From: Glandiceps talaboti | Taxonomy: Eukaryota > Hemichordata > Enteropneusta > Spengelidae | DNA length: 64,000 nucleotides | Assembly: GCF_964340395.1 (NCBI RefSeq) | Contig: NC_135560.1 | Coordinates: 10,981,098 to 11,045,097 of the forward strand | Reading direction: 5' to 3' | Part shown: positions 24,471 to 36,935 of the stretch, piece after piece | Position numbering within the stretch: the stretch's first letter is position 1 | Layout of the letters: each line of letters starts with the position of its first letter | Program-made: the position numbers and the translations under genes | Notes under the pieces: model-generated | The model's input: only the letters and a program-made list of their open reading frames with translations | What the model was told of the DNA's origin: nothing | Databases searched by the model: none

Positions 24471-25153
24471 AGAAAGAGGGCGTGGCACACGGCCACTTAA
24501 GATGAAGGTTAAGCTATATGTTCAATAATTCTATAGGGCGGTTAGAATCTCGTATAACATATTTTTATCGAGTTCCCTAATGAGATCGTTGACCCATGGC
24601 TCAAATACAGTCTCGGTTGCGGCAGCCATTTCTAACAGTGGCATTTTTTTTCAATATGGCTCCATCCCTACATCATATATAATTATAGTAAATTATATCA
24701 ACTTTCAAACCTGCGTGTTTCAAGCAAATTGAGCTATCATCTAGACATGAATTTTCTTCTAAATTTCTAATTTCTTTCATATTTTCTATATATATAAACA
24801 CGAGGAATAGAAACATTCAACAACTGCAAAAGAATCTCGGATATGTGTTGCAAATATTGAACGAAAAATAGTTCATACATGCAGTAATTTCAAAAGACGC
24901 CATTTAAATTATGGAAAACATAATCTTATGACATCAAATACATTCTAAAGAATGGATACTCAAATACGAAAGAGAAATATTGATCAAGGACATAAAGCCC
25001 AATGTCAACAGAAAACTTAACATAATGACGCCTAATTATCAACCGTAATGATAATCAATAAATACAGACTATATATTATGACATTATCATCTATCCTACT
25101 GGTAGAACAGAGCTTACAATTACAATTATTGTGAGAACAGAGTTTATCATTAT

Positions 25154-25402
<249 letters not shown>

Positions 25403-28400
25403 GTGTGGGGGAGAAGGGGGATATTGTAACTTGTAGTGTATGTCTTGTGTTCATTTGTCCATCGTCCTAGATTTTTAAGGATAAGTGACAATGACAGGTG
25501 CACAAACAAAAACAGACACGTAAATGGGGTCGATTATCGCAAGTCTTAGTATGCTTTCACCTGCTCTCGTACTTTGTTCACCGGAATGGACATATTAAGT
25601 AAAATACCAAGTCTTTATACTTGAGTTTCAATGATTTTTGCGTAATTCTAATGGATCGATCGTTATTAGTAAACACCCAGAACAACAATTACATGTTGCT
25701 CTCCTACTAGCTTATGAGATACAGACATTCGTACCACGCTATCAGTCAGCACTCATCCTACGCATATGTAATTGCCATATTCTCATCGTTGACAAACGGG
25801 CTTACTCGATGATGAGATGATAAAACACAGACCTTTGTGAATCTGACATGGTAATTTCGTATAAAGAACACTCAGTCAACATCTTAACCTTTAGATTCCA
25901 TATAAACACTACACTATATAGTGTGTCTCTGAATTTTACGTCTACATGCTTGGCCTGAAACGAAGGACATGGACACTGATAGATTTATAGCCTCGCGTTG
26001 CTATACTATAGCCGTTCTGAATCGATCCCAGAGTGAATCGGAGGGGGGGAATTAAAGCGAAAATGTTGCTTGCATATAAACTTATGAGATGCGCACATTT
26101 TCTTTTTAAAATGACCGACTGTTTTGACCGACTACCGACTGTTTTGCTGTTGATAGCCTGAGACAAGCACGTTCCATGTGCTTGTTAATTGATGCTTCAT
26201 TTGATATCTGGTATGAACGATTTCTTTGCTTACATGCTTATAATTTTTGGCGTTTCATTAGCACATCCTTTTGTTTAAAACATAATAAGTTTGACTAGAT
26301 ACTTTCTTTAAACAGTAAAGAACATAGTTTTCGATGCAATGCTTGCAATATGAGGATTTATTTTGTTCAATCTGGGGATATAATCGATAATATAAATGAA
26401 ACGGAAAACTCTGATTCTACGCAAAGCCATCATCGTAAACCCCAACCTCTTTAATATCTTCTTTGTCTGTGGTTGCGTCAGCAGAAAATTTGTACTCGAG
26501 CTCTGGGTTGCGAGAATGCGGAAAGCGAATAGTTTGTGTAACTTTCAGTATCTGATATCACTTTCATCCCCCAAAAATGCACTGTTACAAAACAGAAAGA
26601 AACGAAAGACAATTGAGGACTTCACACTTCATACTTCATACTTCCACTGATAAGTAAATCTTGTCTGTGATACTTCACACTTCACACTTCATACTTCCAC
26701 ACACAATTACAAGTATATCTTACTTGTCTGTGATACTTCACACTTCACACTTCACACTTCACGGTTCACACTTCCCTACAAGGCTTTCGTAGAAAGACTA
26801 TTATTGTAAATCACTATGAAACTAGCGTTCCCTATTATTGTATGTATGCTCAGATCACTATTTACGACCTTGGTCTAAGGCACAATATGCTAGAAGATCT
26901 AGACATAATGTGGTGTTCTGAACTCTCTCTGCACTATTACCGTGGTAGATGTTCGTCATGCATATACACACACACTAGACTCGTGTGACTTGCTCACTTA
27001 CTAGTATATTGTTCAGTCACAGACAAGTATAGCCTTCTTAATTGTCTGTGGTTCAGTATACGTTGGCCTAAGGCAGGGGACAATTACATACACCGAATAT
27101 ACTACGAATATAAAATGTGTGTATTTCATTTTTACGTTTAAAGTATATTTATACAGAAAAACCCATATTGTAATTTGGGATATTGTAAATTGAATTTTCT
27201 GATTATCCCTTTTCAGGACAAACGTTAATATCTCTATCAACTTCCTCTATATGCGCACACTAGTTCAAGCTCAAATACGTACACGTGGTTCAAGTTCGTT
27301 AGAAGTCAGGGACAACTTTATACGTCAAGTACATTCTTACATTGTAATATTCCTCTCCCTAGCAGATCACTGTATGGGGGAAAACAAGTTATTCTGATTT
27401 CAATTGATACACATTTCCTCAAAGTTTGCTTTTCCGATGCAAATTACTGTGAGGGTAACACCCATCAGAGTTATTTGAAAAGAAATTGAGTTTACTTATC
27501 ACGCTATATTAGGGATGTTATATAGAGTTATGACGCCAGGCAATGGTTATACTGCAGATAGACTGCAAAACAAGTCTTTGTGATAGACTATCTATATGTC
27601 TACCTCAAAGTCACAATAGCTACAATTTTCGACTATTTTATATACAAATGTTGATATGGTTGACCACAACGGATCATACATGTATGCCTCGTGCACCAAA
27701 AATAAGAATTTAAGGTATATGCTAAAAATATCGTTTCGCTTACAGAATAAATCGTTTTAAAAAGATCGAAAGATTCCAAAGATTGTCATCCAATTCATAA
27801 TTCTTGATTGCATGATCCCCTTTTTGTATGCAAGTATCGTTTATCAATATAGACTTGCAATTGTTGCGTGAACTACTTGTAACACAGCAAGCATCAGTTT
27901 TTATAACGTGACAAGATCGCTTTATCACGGTACATATTCACTGCATGCAGCTGATAATCTAAGAGCAGTATTCTCAATTTGATGCGCACGATCGCTGTCT
28001 AACTGTAGCGTGATATGTATATCTACTAGTCTTACCTACAACCCTGGGGATTGATGGATGAATTCCGTTCCACATCACGTAAATGTGCTAAGCCATGCAT
28101 TCAGATTAGATTGGCTTCATCCTCAAATCTCATTACTCATTTACATTGTAACGTGTTTACAACATATAAGTGTGTTACCTTTGCAACACAAGCAATATAT
28201 CTCGCCAGTACCAGAGTACGTCACTAAAAAGTATCTTTTATACTGGCTTCCTCGAACAAACCTCTAATTCATGATATGCTTTTGCTACATACTTAGCTCT
28301 GATTAAAGGATCAATGCTGAAACGTCATTTTTTATTGTAAGTGGCTTCTTTTGGACTGAAGACGTTTTAATCTAACCTCGCAAATGAATCAGTCTGTGCG

Positions 28401-28564
28401 CAGAAGAGTACGATCTCAGCAATAAAAGCAATCAGATCGGCTTTTTCTGAAATCGCCCTCGTCTGTAAACGTCTACAAATGAACAGGAATTTGTATTAGT
28501 GGTACTACTAGTACTGCTATAGAATAAATCACAGATTGCCTTCTTGTTTCCATCCATTTATTTA

Positions 28565-29100
28565 TTAGAAGTCTGATCTATTAAAGTGCGTAACATCAGT
28601 CTGTAACTTTATGGTATTTGGCAGGTGTACTTTTAGATTGAAATAAATTCCATCCCAAGGACCAAACAACACTAAATCATGTCTAACAAATGGTACAACT
28701 GTTATGTGTACATGATGTAAATGTAATTCATTGTGACACTCAGGAATGTTCACCAATAAATTCAAGTTCGATTCTATCGACACAATGTGCAGTTTCAAAA
28801 CCCCTTTGTGCATATTTAACCAAATAAAGTACAGCGTGTCAACTCAGATTTATGTTAACGAATACAATACAGCATATTGTGCTGTCTCATCAGTCATATC
28901 TCGCTCTCGAGAATCGTCAAACACTCTAGCTGCTGGGCACATCTCATAACGAAAGTATCAAAATTTACTAACGTTGGTGGTGTAATTTTAAACGTCAGGT
29001 CACGTGCACGATAGAAGGCCGAGGTTTGTGTTTCACCAGGTTTAACTTTAAGCAACATTTTGAGTACTCTTGTTGTAAACGAAACAATAAATATGGGCAT
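28565..29100 (-). pseudogene. Possible decayed or unrecognised coding sequence
   Basis: Minus strand: an ATG frame of 68 codons (29100-28894, contains VKPGETQTSAFYRARDL) is followed after about 80 bp by an 82-codon ATG frame (28813-28565, contains HHVHITVVPFVRHDLVLFGP). The frames differ and stops lie between. No splice sites join them convincingly and no family is recognised. It could be a broken transposon or host gene, or chance. Confidence 0.2.
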
Positions 29101-31345
29101 TAGATATCGACTTGATCTCTCATACTCTCACAGATACAAACACACACACACACACACACAGACTGATTACAACCCTCTCGACATATTTGGATACCTTATA
29201 GTATACATGATCAGGCATTGCAGGTGTTGATAAAAACTGAACAAAGGGAAGGAAATTTCAGGCTAAGGATTTTGGTCAAGCAATTTCACAAGTGTTGAAA
29301 TCAACACAAACATTTACTGATGATAAAACTAGTTCCCCCCAAGAGTTGATATGACAAATACTTTTATGACATATGATATGTGGATGGTAAGGACTTAACA
29401 AGTAGAAAGAAAGACTACCCACTCGTTGCTATGTAGTAAATAGAAGTTTGACAACAAGCTTAATTGATTTTATTCGTCGAACATTTCAAGTTATCAGTCA
29501 GTCAACTGAGATACTTACAAGTTAGGGAGTCTAAATACGGACTCCTCAGCAATATACAAATATGGCTATTAGTATTACTGAAGCTGTTACAGATACGTAT
29601 ATACAGGGCTGGCAAGGATATGAAAGTGTGGTGTTTGCTCTGTATACATATACAAATATTATGTCTACATAAAACAAAGAAACCACAATTACCAAATAAA
29701 AAATAATTGTAGAAAGCATCCTACCGAGTTTATTATGTCATGGGTAACTGCCTATTTTGGGTATATATAGTTTCTTTCTTAAATTTTTGTCTACATCTGC
29801 AGGTCAAATACCATACTTGCCAGTCCTGTATATATTTCATTGACACCAGGTAAATGATAGACCAGGTATATGGTCAGTTTTGTACCTACTGATGTGATCA
29901 ATCCTAATTTTATTGCTTAAAAAGGTCCACTTTGGATGAGAATTGAAATTTAGATGTGAAAAGCAATTGTCTGGTAGAGCTATAAAAAAGGTTGGTCCTG
30001 AACAAAAGAATGATCTAATGTACTCCTTATGGTGCCCCATTGATAAGATAACATTAATGACTTGGATTAAACCATAGTCCTTGAAGTTTATAACATGCAA
30101 ATGTTCATGTGTAGTATAATGTCTTCCATGACTCATCATCATGGTCACTAAAAAAATATAGCACCAATGAACCATATCCCCAGTAATTGTAATTTTTGTC
30201 TATTCTATTTCTATACAGTATGACTGTGATTCTTTTCATCATGTTGGACCTTTATGCCATCAAGACCCTGTAGCAGTCACATACAGCAGAAACATGGGAT
30301 GATCGCTGAAAGACTGTGCATATGATACACAATTTATGTTTCCATAGATGGTTTTGATAAATATGAACCACACTTCAACAGACCACACATTTACAATGAA
30401 TGATTAGCACCCAACCCCCCAACTGATTGATACACAGGCACAAACACGTCAAAGAAGCTATCGAATATCATCACTGTGCATGCTCAGATTTTGACAATTG
30501 CGTGTATATACTATAAATTAGCGAGAATTTGAGTCTGTGTGTCTAGTTGCCTGTGGTGACACGTGTGTACATACAGAGCCTGCTTGTCGGCAGGGGTGTG
30601 GTGTTGTTTATATTTGTAATGAGTGGTCCGTGGGAAGCCTGTTTTTATCTATTTGAATTGTTCTTGGGGAACATAAAATCTATGGCGTATGCATAGTTTT
30701 TTGGTAACTATTCCATGTTTCTGTTGTATTTTTACCATGTTATTAGCATTGTGAAATGTATGTGGTTAGACTGAACTATTTAATGTGTAACTATTTTTTA
30801 GCCTCAGAGTCTCATCCTTCAGAAATGTTAAATATGGTTGAATAAAAATTCAATTCAATTCAATTTGAAGGATCTCCTGACTGGATGAGATCTTGGCCAT
30901 AAACAATATTGCAATACCCAGATAAACCATTACAACAAATAGCCTCTGAAGTTTAAACATACCAGACCACATGACTAAAACAAAATACAGACCAATAAAA
31001 ATATCATGAAGTACTGTATTATGGTCTCACTAAATTAACAAATGTGATACATTTACAGGCACTGGTTTTGTTATACCCATACAAATTTCAAACAGATTTA
31101 TTCACTCATTATTTTTTAGAAAATAAAAAGGTTATCCAAGATAATACATAAACAGTATGAATAAATAAATTTTTGTTTGTATGAGCATAAAAAATAATTT
31201 CTTCATAACTGATATAATTATTTGAATAATTCTCTTTATAGACTGTAAGATATGTCGTGTCATGGACGGGGTTGACCGATGTGTGAGGGCGCCACGTCAT
31301 GGCATACCTTATAGACTATTCTCAGATAGTAAAGTTCATATTTAG

Positions 31346-34300
31346 CTAAAGTTCTGTCTTTTTGGATGTCAAGCCAAATACCATTATCTTGGTGAGTTGT
31401 GATCTGAACTTTTCTTCATTATACTTCACTGTAAACAAAGGAAAACGAATCATTAAGTTACACATTCATTTACTGTCCATATGGACAAACCATATGCTGC
31501 CAATGAAATCGTGATCACAGTTAGTTACATATTAAAGGACAGTCATAGAAATAACAATCATTTTGATATTTTTGGTTGTTCCATGTATTACTATAGGTGC
31601 TTGTGAGAATAAGTTGACTTTCTTATTTTAACCCTCTAGCATGAGGTAAAATGGCATTTTAGGTACCACGAATAGACCATTCCAGATGACTAACAGGAAA
31701 TTGAGAATACAGCACCCTTGCTGAAATTGGGGTATCATCACCTCATAGTACTGTTTCTTAAGAGGTTTGTCCCTTGGTATTCTGTAGAAGTGTATATCAG
31801 GGATAATTTACGTATTGTTCAGACATCAAGGAAAGCAGCAGTGCTCTATGATTAACTGAGTAACACACACACATACAGGATGTACAGCACCACCATAGCA
31901 AATGGTGGAAAAGCCTATTGTCTAGTATCCCAAACAAGTGAAATGATATCTTCCATTTGTTCAATTTTGACTGTTTCTTAGTTGATATGTTTCAGTATAT
32001 AAAACCAACTCACCTGTATTTTTAACTATCGAAAACTCTTCTGGCCTAAGAGGTGTGTCAGCATCACCCTATGTAAAAACAATAAATAGTGAAATTCTAA
32101 CTTTTGTCAAAAAAGTACATTACTTTATAATAGGCCAATTATACATACAGTAAATATTAAAAGGCAACATGACAAGTGCTTGTCACTTAGTGAAAAGACA
32201 GACATTTAATCCAAACAAAGCATTACTTGGTTGTTATAAAGTATTAATACAAAAAAAATTAAATCAACTGATGGCAATAACCTGATGGGACAAATCTCAA
32301 TTCTGCTTTTGAACATTGAGTACAGCAGTCAATTTTTCTGATGTGATGTCTATATTTATATAAACAACAACCTGTACTTACAAATGCTGCAGCTTCTTCT
32401 AATTTTGCTCCTTTGATTTTCAATTTGAATTGTTGAAAGAAGAGGTATGACCTGCCACCTGGCCTCTCTACTGTACATGAATAGGAACTTTTATCTGGAC
32501 TGCCTGATATCGTCATTACCCATTCCTACAAGTGAACCGGTTTATACATGTGACACGACAGAAATAATTACCCATGATTACTAGATTACGGTAACATCAG
32601 AAACACATATGACATGAGGGCAGAATTTCATTCATGACCTGAAAATCTTATGAATTAATCCATAATGAGAAAGAAATTGTTAACATCAATAATGGCTCTG
32701 TATAAAATAACAAAATGTATAACTGACTGACATAATAGTAATATATATTGGGTTGATTAACTTTGGTAGATTTAAAATACACAAATCCTCTTTCCCTTTA
32801 CATCAAGATGTGAAACCTATGACAAAATATTGATGGCAAAAATATCAAAATGTGAGACATTCTACTCTATTGGTACAATCAATGTTAGAAATAGAATGGG
32901 TAAGTAACACTCTAAAACCACGGTTCAAGGTTGTTCCTACCTCGGGATAGGGGTTAGACGACATCCCCCCCACCCTCACCCCCGGAGATGACACACGGAA
33001 ATCAAAAATGAAATATTATATTTGATGTATTTTACCTCATGTGTTCCTCCCTGGGCTGCATATGTAAATATACATGAAAATGAGTCCTGTGGGTGAAATA
33101 AAAAAATGTTTCAACAAAATGTGAGTTACTTTGTTTTAAAAAAAATTCATTTCAAGAAATAAATAAGTTCTCACATTCAATGGTAGCAGTTAAATGTTGT
33201 TGACACAAAACAATGACATTAGAAGCATAGTTTAGACTACAAATATCTTGGTGTAAACGTTGCTACACAATGTGATGCCACACCTAGCAAGTAAGGTTTT
33301 AAGTTTTCTCAAGATGTTTACAGCTGGTCCTCGGGTGGTTACTCAACACTATGTCAAACAAAATATGAGTTTGAAGTTTGATGTAATTTATAATTATTAT
33401 ATGATAATTACTTGAACTACAATGCTGAAATAACCAACTAACATTAAAACTGATGAAAGTTGGAAACAGAAACAGGCACCATTTATCTATCATCAACAAA
33501 TTGTTTGTTAGTTACACACATGACAACACTACACTTGTAGCTTTGTGCCTATCTATGTAATATAAATTATAATCCAAGAATCAAATATACATATACCAGT
33601 ATAACTAATACATGTTTAAGGGTAGGGGTAGTGTATATTTTATCAATGTCACTGAATAATTCATGGCAGTGAATCTATTCTCAACCTTATCTGATGTCTA
33701 TGAAGGTATAGTACAGAGACAGATGGTGTTTTTACCTCATAAAAGTTGTATTCATTTGTTTTTGTTTTTCAAGTAATGAAATGTACATGAATTTGTACAT
33801 ATCAACAGGCATAGATAGAGTACTTCTAAAAATATAATTTAAAAATCAAATGAGGCCATTATCAACACTTTTAATTTATATTTGGAGCTAAAAAATGATA
33901 TACTTAGTTAGATACACAATGGATTTTAGGTCAACATTTTAAAGCCTACATAAATATCAATACTTAGTTATACCAAGTAATTAGGCGTTTTTTTTTAGCT
34001 GTGTGCTGTGTAAAATGTTTTATTAACTTTCAAGAGGATAAATCTAAAGTTCTTTTTGGTCAATTTTATTGAAACTTTAAAGTGGCCATATGGATGAGGA
34101 TTGGGGTTATTATTTTGGATTTTTAATTTATGAAACAATTTTATCATGGCTTCCTACTTGAAAAATCAATGTGAAACAACATATGCCAAGTCCTTGTAGT
34201 TCAATGAATTGCAAAAGCATAATAAATGTGTAAAATGTTTGTTATTGTACTTACAATAACAAACATTTTTTAAACAGATTTTTTGGCTTTTTGACAAACA

Positions 34301-34942
34301 CAGACTTAGACAATGTTGTTTCACATTGATTTTTCAAGTAGGAAGCCATAACATTGTTTTATAAATGAAAAATCCAAAATAAATACCCAATCTTCATCCA
34401 TATGGCCACTTTAAGAATGTCTTTTTCCCCAAAAATATTTTCATCTCATTTTTGTTGTATTAGAATTTCTAATCTAGTCACATGAGACATAAGGTTGGAA
34501 AACATTCGAAAACATTGCAATACAAACTCCCTTGTCAGTCGCATATCAATATGTTACAAAATCTATTGCTGTAATGTTGAGTAATTTGGTATTTTCAAGT
34601 ATTTGTTTTGTTCACTGTCGTGTAAGGAAAACTTTCTCTCCCCCTCCCCGGCCCCCCTGGGGAGGGGACTGCTCAGAGTAGTAGTACTTTCCTCGTACAT
34701 TTATTATTGTGTTTTGATTCTGTTTTAAACTTGCACCAGTTATGAATATAGTAGGTACGATGTTGAGTTCAATTACTGAAGCATATAGTTACCATTTTCT
34801 GCTGCACTGTTATCACCTGACCACCTGGCTTGACGTCAAAGTGTTCTTCTAAGAGCTCGTCAGCATTTTGTGCCACTATGTGGTAAGTTAACATGCAAAA
34901 AGTTGCAAAGAAAGCTACAGACTGCACTTGCCACAGCGCCAT
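31346..34942 (-). CDS. MYDGF: Myeloid-derived growth factor homologue, 5 exons, complete
   Basis: Exons 34793-34942, 33036-33086, 32382-32525, 32014-32068, 31346-31428. Phases join (0, 0, 0, 1) to give 160 codons plus TAG, close to the 173 residues of the human protein. Residues 1-24 (MALWQVQSVAFFATFC...) form a signal peptide. Conserved blocks are FDVKPGGQV, CIFTYAAQGGTHEEW, CTVERPGGRSYLFFQQFK, KGAKLEEA and DTPLRPEEF. The C-terminus is KTEL, an ER-retrieval type signal, where human has RTEL. The two family cysteines (FSCIF, YSCTV) are present. In vertebrates the protein is an ER/secreted factor with tissue-repair activity; its invertebrate role is not known to me. The start is fixed because the only upstream in-frame codon is TTG. 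The gene faces C18orf32 head-to-head. Confidence 0.95.
34072..34413. repeat. Long fold-back element in MYDGF intron 1
   Basis: Ends TTTAAAGTGGCCATATGGAT and ATCCATATGGCCACTTTAA pair. Arms of about 110 bp include GGCTTCCTACTTGAAAAATC and its complement, and the centre pairs as TTTGTTATTGTA/CTTACAATAACAAA. Noncoding, MITE-like. Confidence 0.8.
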
Positions 34943-35329
34943 TTTGGATTTCAATAATATTAACCAATCAGAAACGACTACATGTCAAGCTGCAGCTGAA
35001 GTTGTCGACGTATTCATATTCTTATTCAGCTGTTTTCTGATGAAAATCTGTTTACAGGTGACTCACAAAAATTCGTACATGGGAAAACAAATATGAGACG
35101 AATGCACAGTATATTTTCGCCATATCAAAGCACATCTAGCTAACTTTGAGAATATTATTGGCCGCTGTACTTCCAAAGGAGAGAGTGGAGGGAGAATTAG
35201 CACACAGATAACGAATCCAAATACAACAGAATCTGAATATGATTCACTCCAACAACCTTGGGTAATCTTGGGATAACAATCGAAGAGTAGACAGACTGTC
35301 CTGCCTGTATCCTGTATCAACAGCAAACC
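34943..35329. promoter_or_regulatory. Shared bidirectional promoter, MYDGF / C18orf32
   Basis: Only 387 bp separate the two divergent ATGs. AACCAATCAG (a CCAAT box, 34962-34971) lies about 20 bp upstream of the MYDGF ATG, and the ATG itself sits in CAAAATGGCG, which resembles a YY1/TISU element. No TATA box is obvious. Transcription starts cannot be placed. Confidence 0.6.
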
Positions 35330-36398
35330 ATGGTTTGTATCCCATGTATCCTCTACGCGGTTGTGCCGTTCTTTATATGGGTATGGCACAAATATTTCCA
35401 ACGACACATAGATAAATGGTGGAAACCAAACAAAGCTGTGAATGAAGGCAAAGATCCTGGGACGGCAACAACGAAAACAACAGATTCAGAAATTTTGGAA
35501 AAGGTACGTGCGTCATCGTGATATGCATTATTTAACGTAATAATGTTACGTTATCGTTTCAGCCACCATTTCGGTTAGGAAATGTACAGGTAGTCAAACT
35601 GTGTTCGCTTTCGTGCTTAAAATTTTGGCTCGTTAGTACAGTTACAGTTCGGGCATAAAGAAATCAATGTTGTGTAGTGTGCTATTGTATTGTAGGTAGA
35701 AGTTGGGCATGGCGCCACCAACGACAATATTCGTCACTAAAAAAACACAGCATTTAGACGATATGCAGTGTTTTTGATCTGGTAACAAGTGAATATGCTT
35801 AGTCTGGAACCATATCTAGTTCTAGACACTTCACCATGAGTTCATCTTTATGGCCTTGTACATAAGGACAAAGCTGTTGGAAATCAAGAGAATGAGACAA
35901 TAGAACTCCAGAAGTGGCATCATGTCATGGCATACGGCATCATAAAAGTGTTGACATTTATAATACACATGAGCCATATGCTTCTCTGTTAGGTAATAAA
36001 AAATATGAAAGAATAACGCAAATAATGAATTCAAAGTGAGAAGTTCATGTTTGGTTAGAGTTAGGAATAAAGTGCGACTCCAGCATATATCTGGTTTGTA
36101 TAGTGTGCAGGGGTGAACATAGATTGCAGTAATACATTTTGCATGTTGGCTCAATTTCGCATATTTTTTTGTCAGTTTCACATGTTGGAAATATTCGATT
36201 CTCAGGACATTTTCATGCCTATCGCCTATCGCCATTTTTGTACTGGATACTAGGCACTCTTTAATTTTTATCATCTATCATATCATAATATCAAAGCTTA
36301 TTCATCTACTTATTTTACAGGAAAAAATTTCAGCTAATGGCGATGCGAATGGAGGGGTAAATACAGCTGAGCCAGTTGGGGACAAAAAGAACGATTAA
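35330..36398 (+). CDS. C18orf32: C18orf32 (UPF0729) homologue, 2 exons, complete
   Basis: Exons 35330-35503 and 36321-36398 join in phase 0 (GAAAAG|GTACGT ... TTACAG|GAAAAA), giving 83 residues plus TAA. The N-terminus MVCIPCI is the hallmark of the family and is followed by a hydrophobic segment (to about residue 20) and a basic amphipathic stretch (WHKYFQRHIDKWWKP). The C-terminus GDKKND matches the human CDKKKD end. The human protein is 76 residues and is reported on the ER and lipid droplets; its molecular role is poorly known. The middle, TTKTTDSEILEKEK, is low in conservation. Transcribed away from MYDGF from a shared promoter region. Confidence 0.93.
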
Positions 36399-36690
36399 CA
36401 CAAATAAAGTGGTGCTAGAAAGTAGTGAATTGAATCCAAGATATGTGATGAATTGGTGATGGCAAGATATTTATTAATCAACCAGGACCTTATTATGTAT
36501 ACCATGAAGATATGAAGTCGCGCTCGTCAGGACATTTTAAGACACAACCTGAGACTTTTAACGAATGATCTTGCCAATAGAAACCTTACATTGAGCAAAC
36601 ACGAGAGGGCAAAAGCAATACTAAAATGAATATTTATGAGCCATTATACCATACATAGACTAAGCTGTAAACATTCAAATAGGAAACACT

Positions 36691-36935
36691 CTATATGTTA
36701 ATAGACTGTCGACAGTTGTTTGTGTCTTTTTGCTACGTTTTATCTAAAACTAAAGTCGTTGCCTCGCTCCGATCCGGAGCAATGCTATAACCGCGTACTG
36801 TGGCACTCACAGTTCGTGCCTTCGGCAATCGCAGTCCCTATCAGTACGCATTAGTATTCAGTGCTACGAAGCGAGGCTACAATTTAGATGAAACGTAGCA
36901 AAAAAGGCATGAATGACTGTTAACAGTCTATATGT
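36691..36935. repeat. Fold-back element with GC-rich centre
   Basis: TGCTACGTTTTATCTAAA (36731) pairs with TTTAGATGAAACGTAGCA (to 36900). Outer arms pair through CTATATGTTAATAGACTGT and ACTGTTAACAGTCTATAT. The centre is more GC-rich than its surroundings (GCCTCGCTCC ... GCGAGGC). It lies 0.3 kb beyond the C18orf32 stop and may be in its 3'UTR. Confidence 0.7.

Noticed and set aside
34769-34954. Upstream MYDGF start four codons before the ATG
   Set aside because: The upstream codon at 34954 is TTG; the first ATG is at 34942 in a good context.
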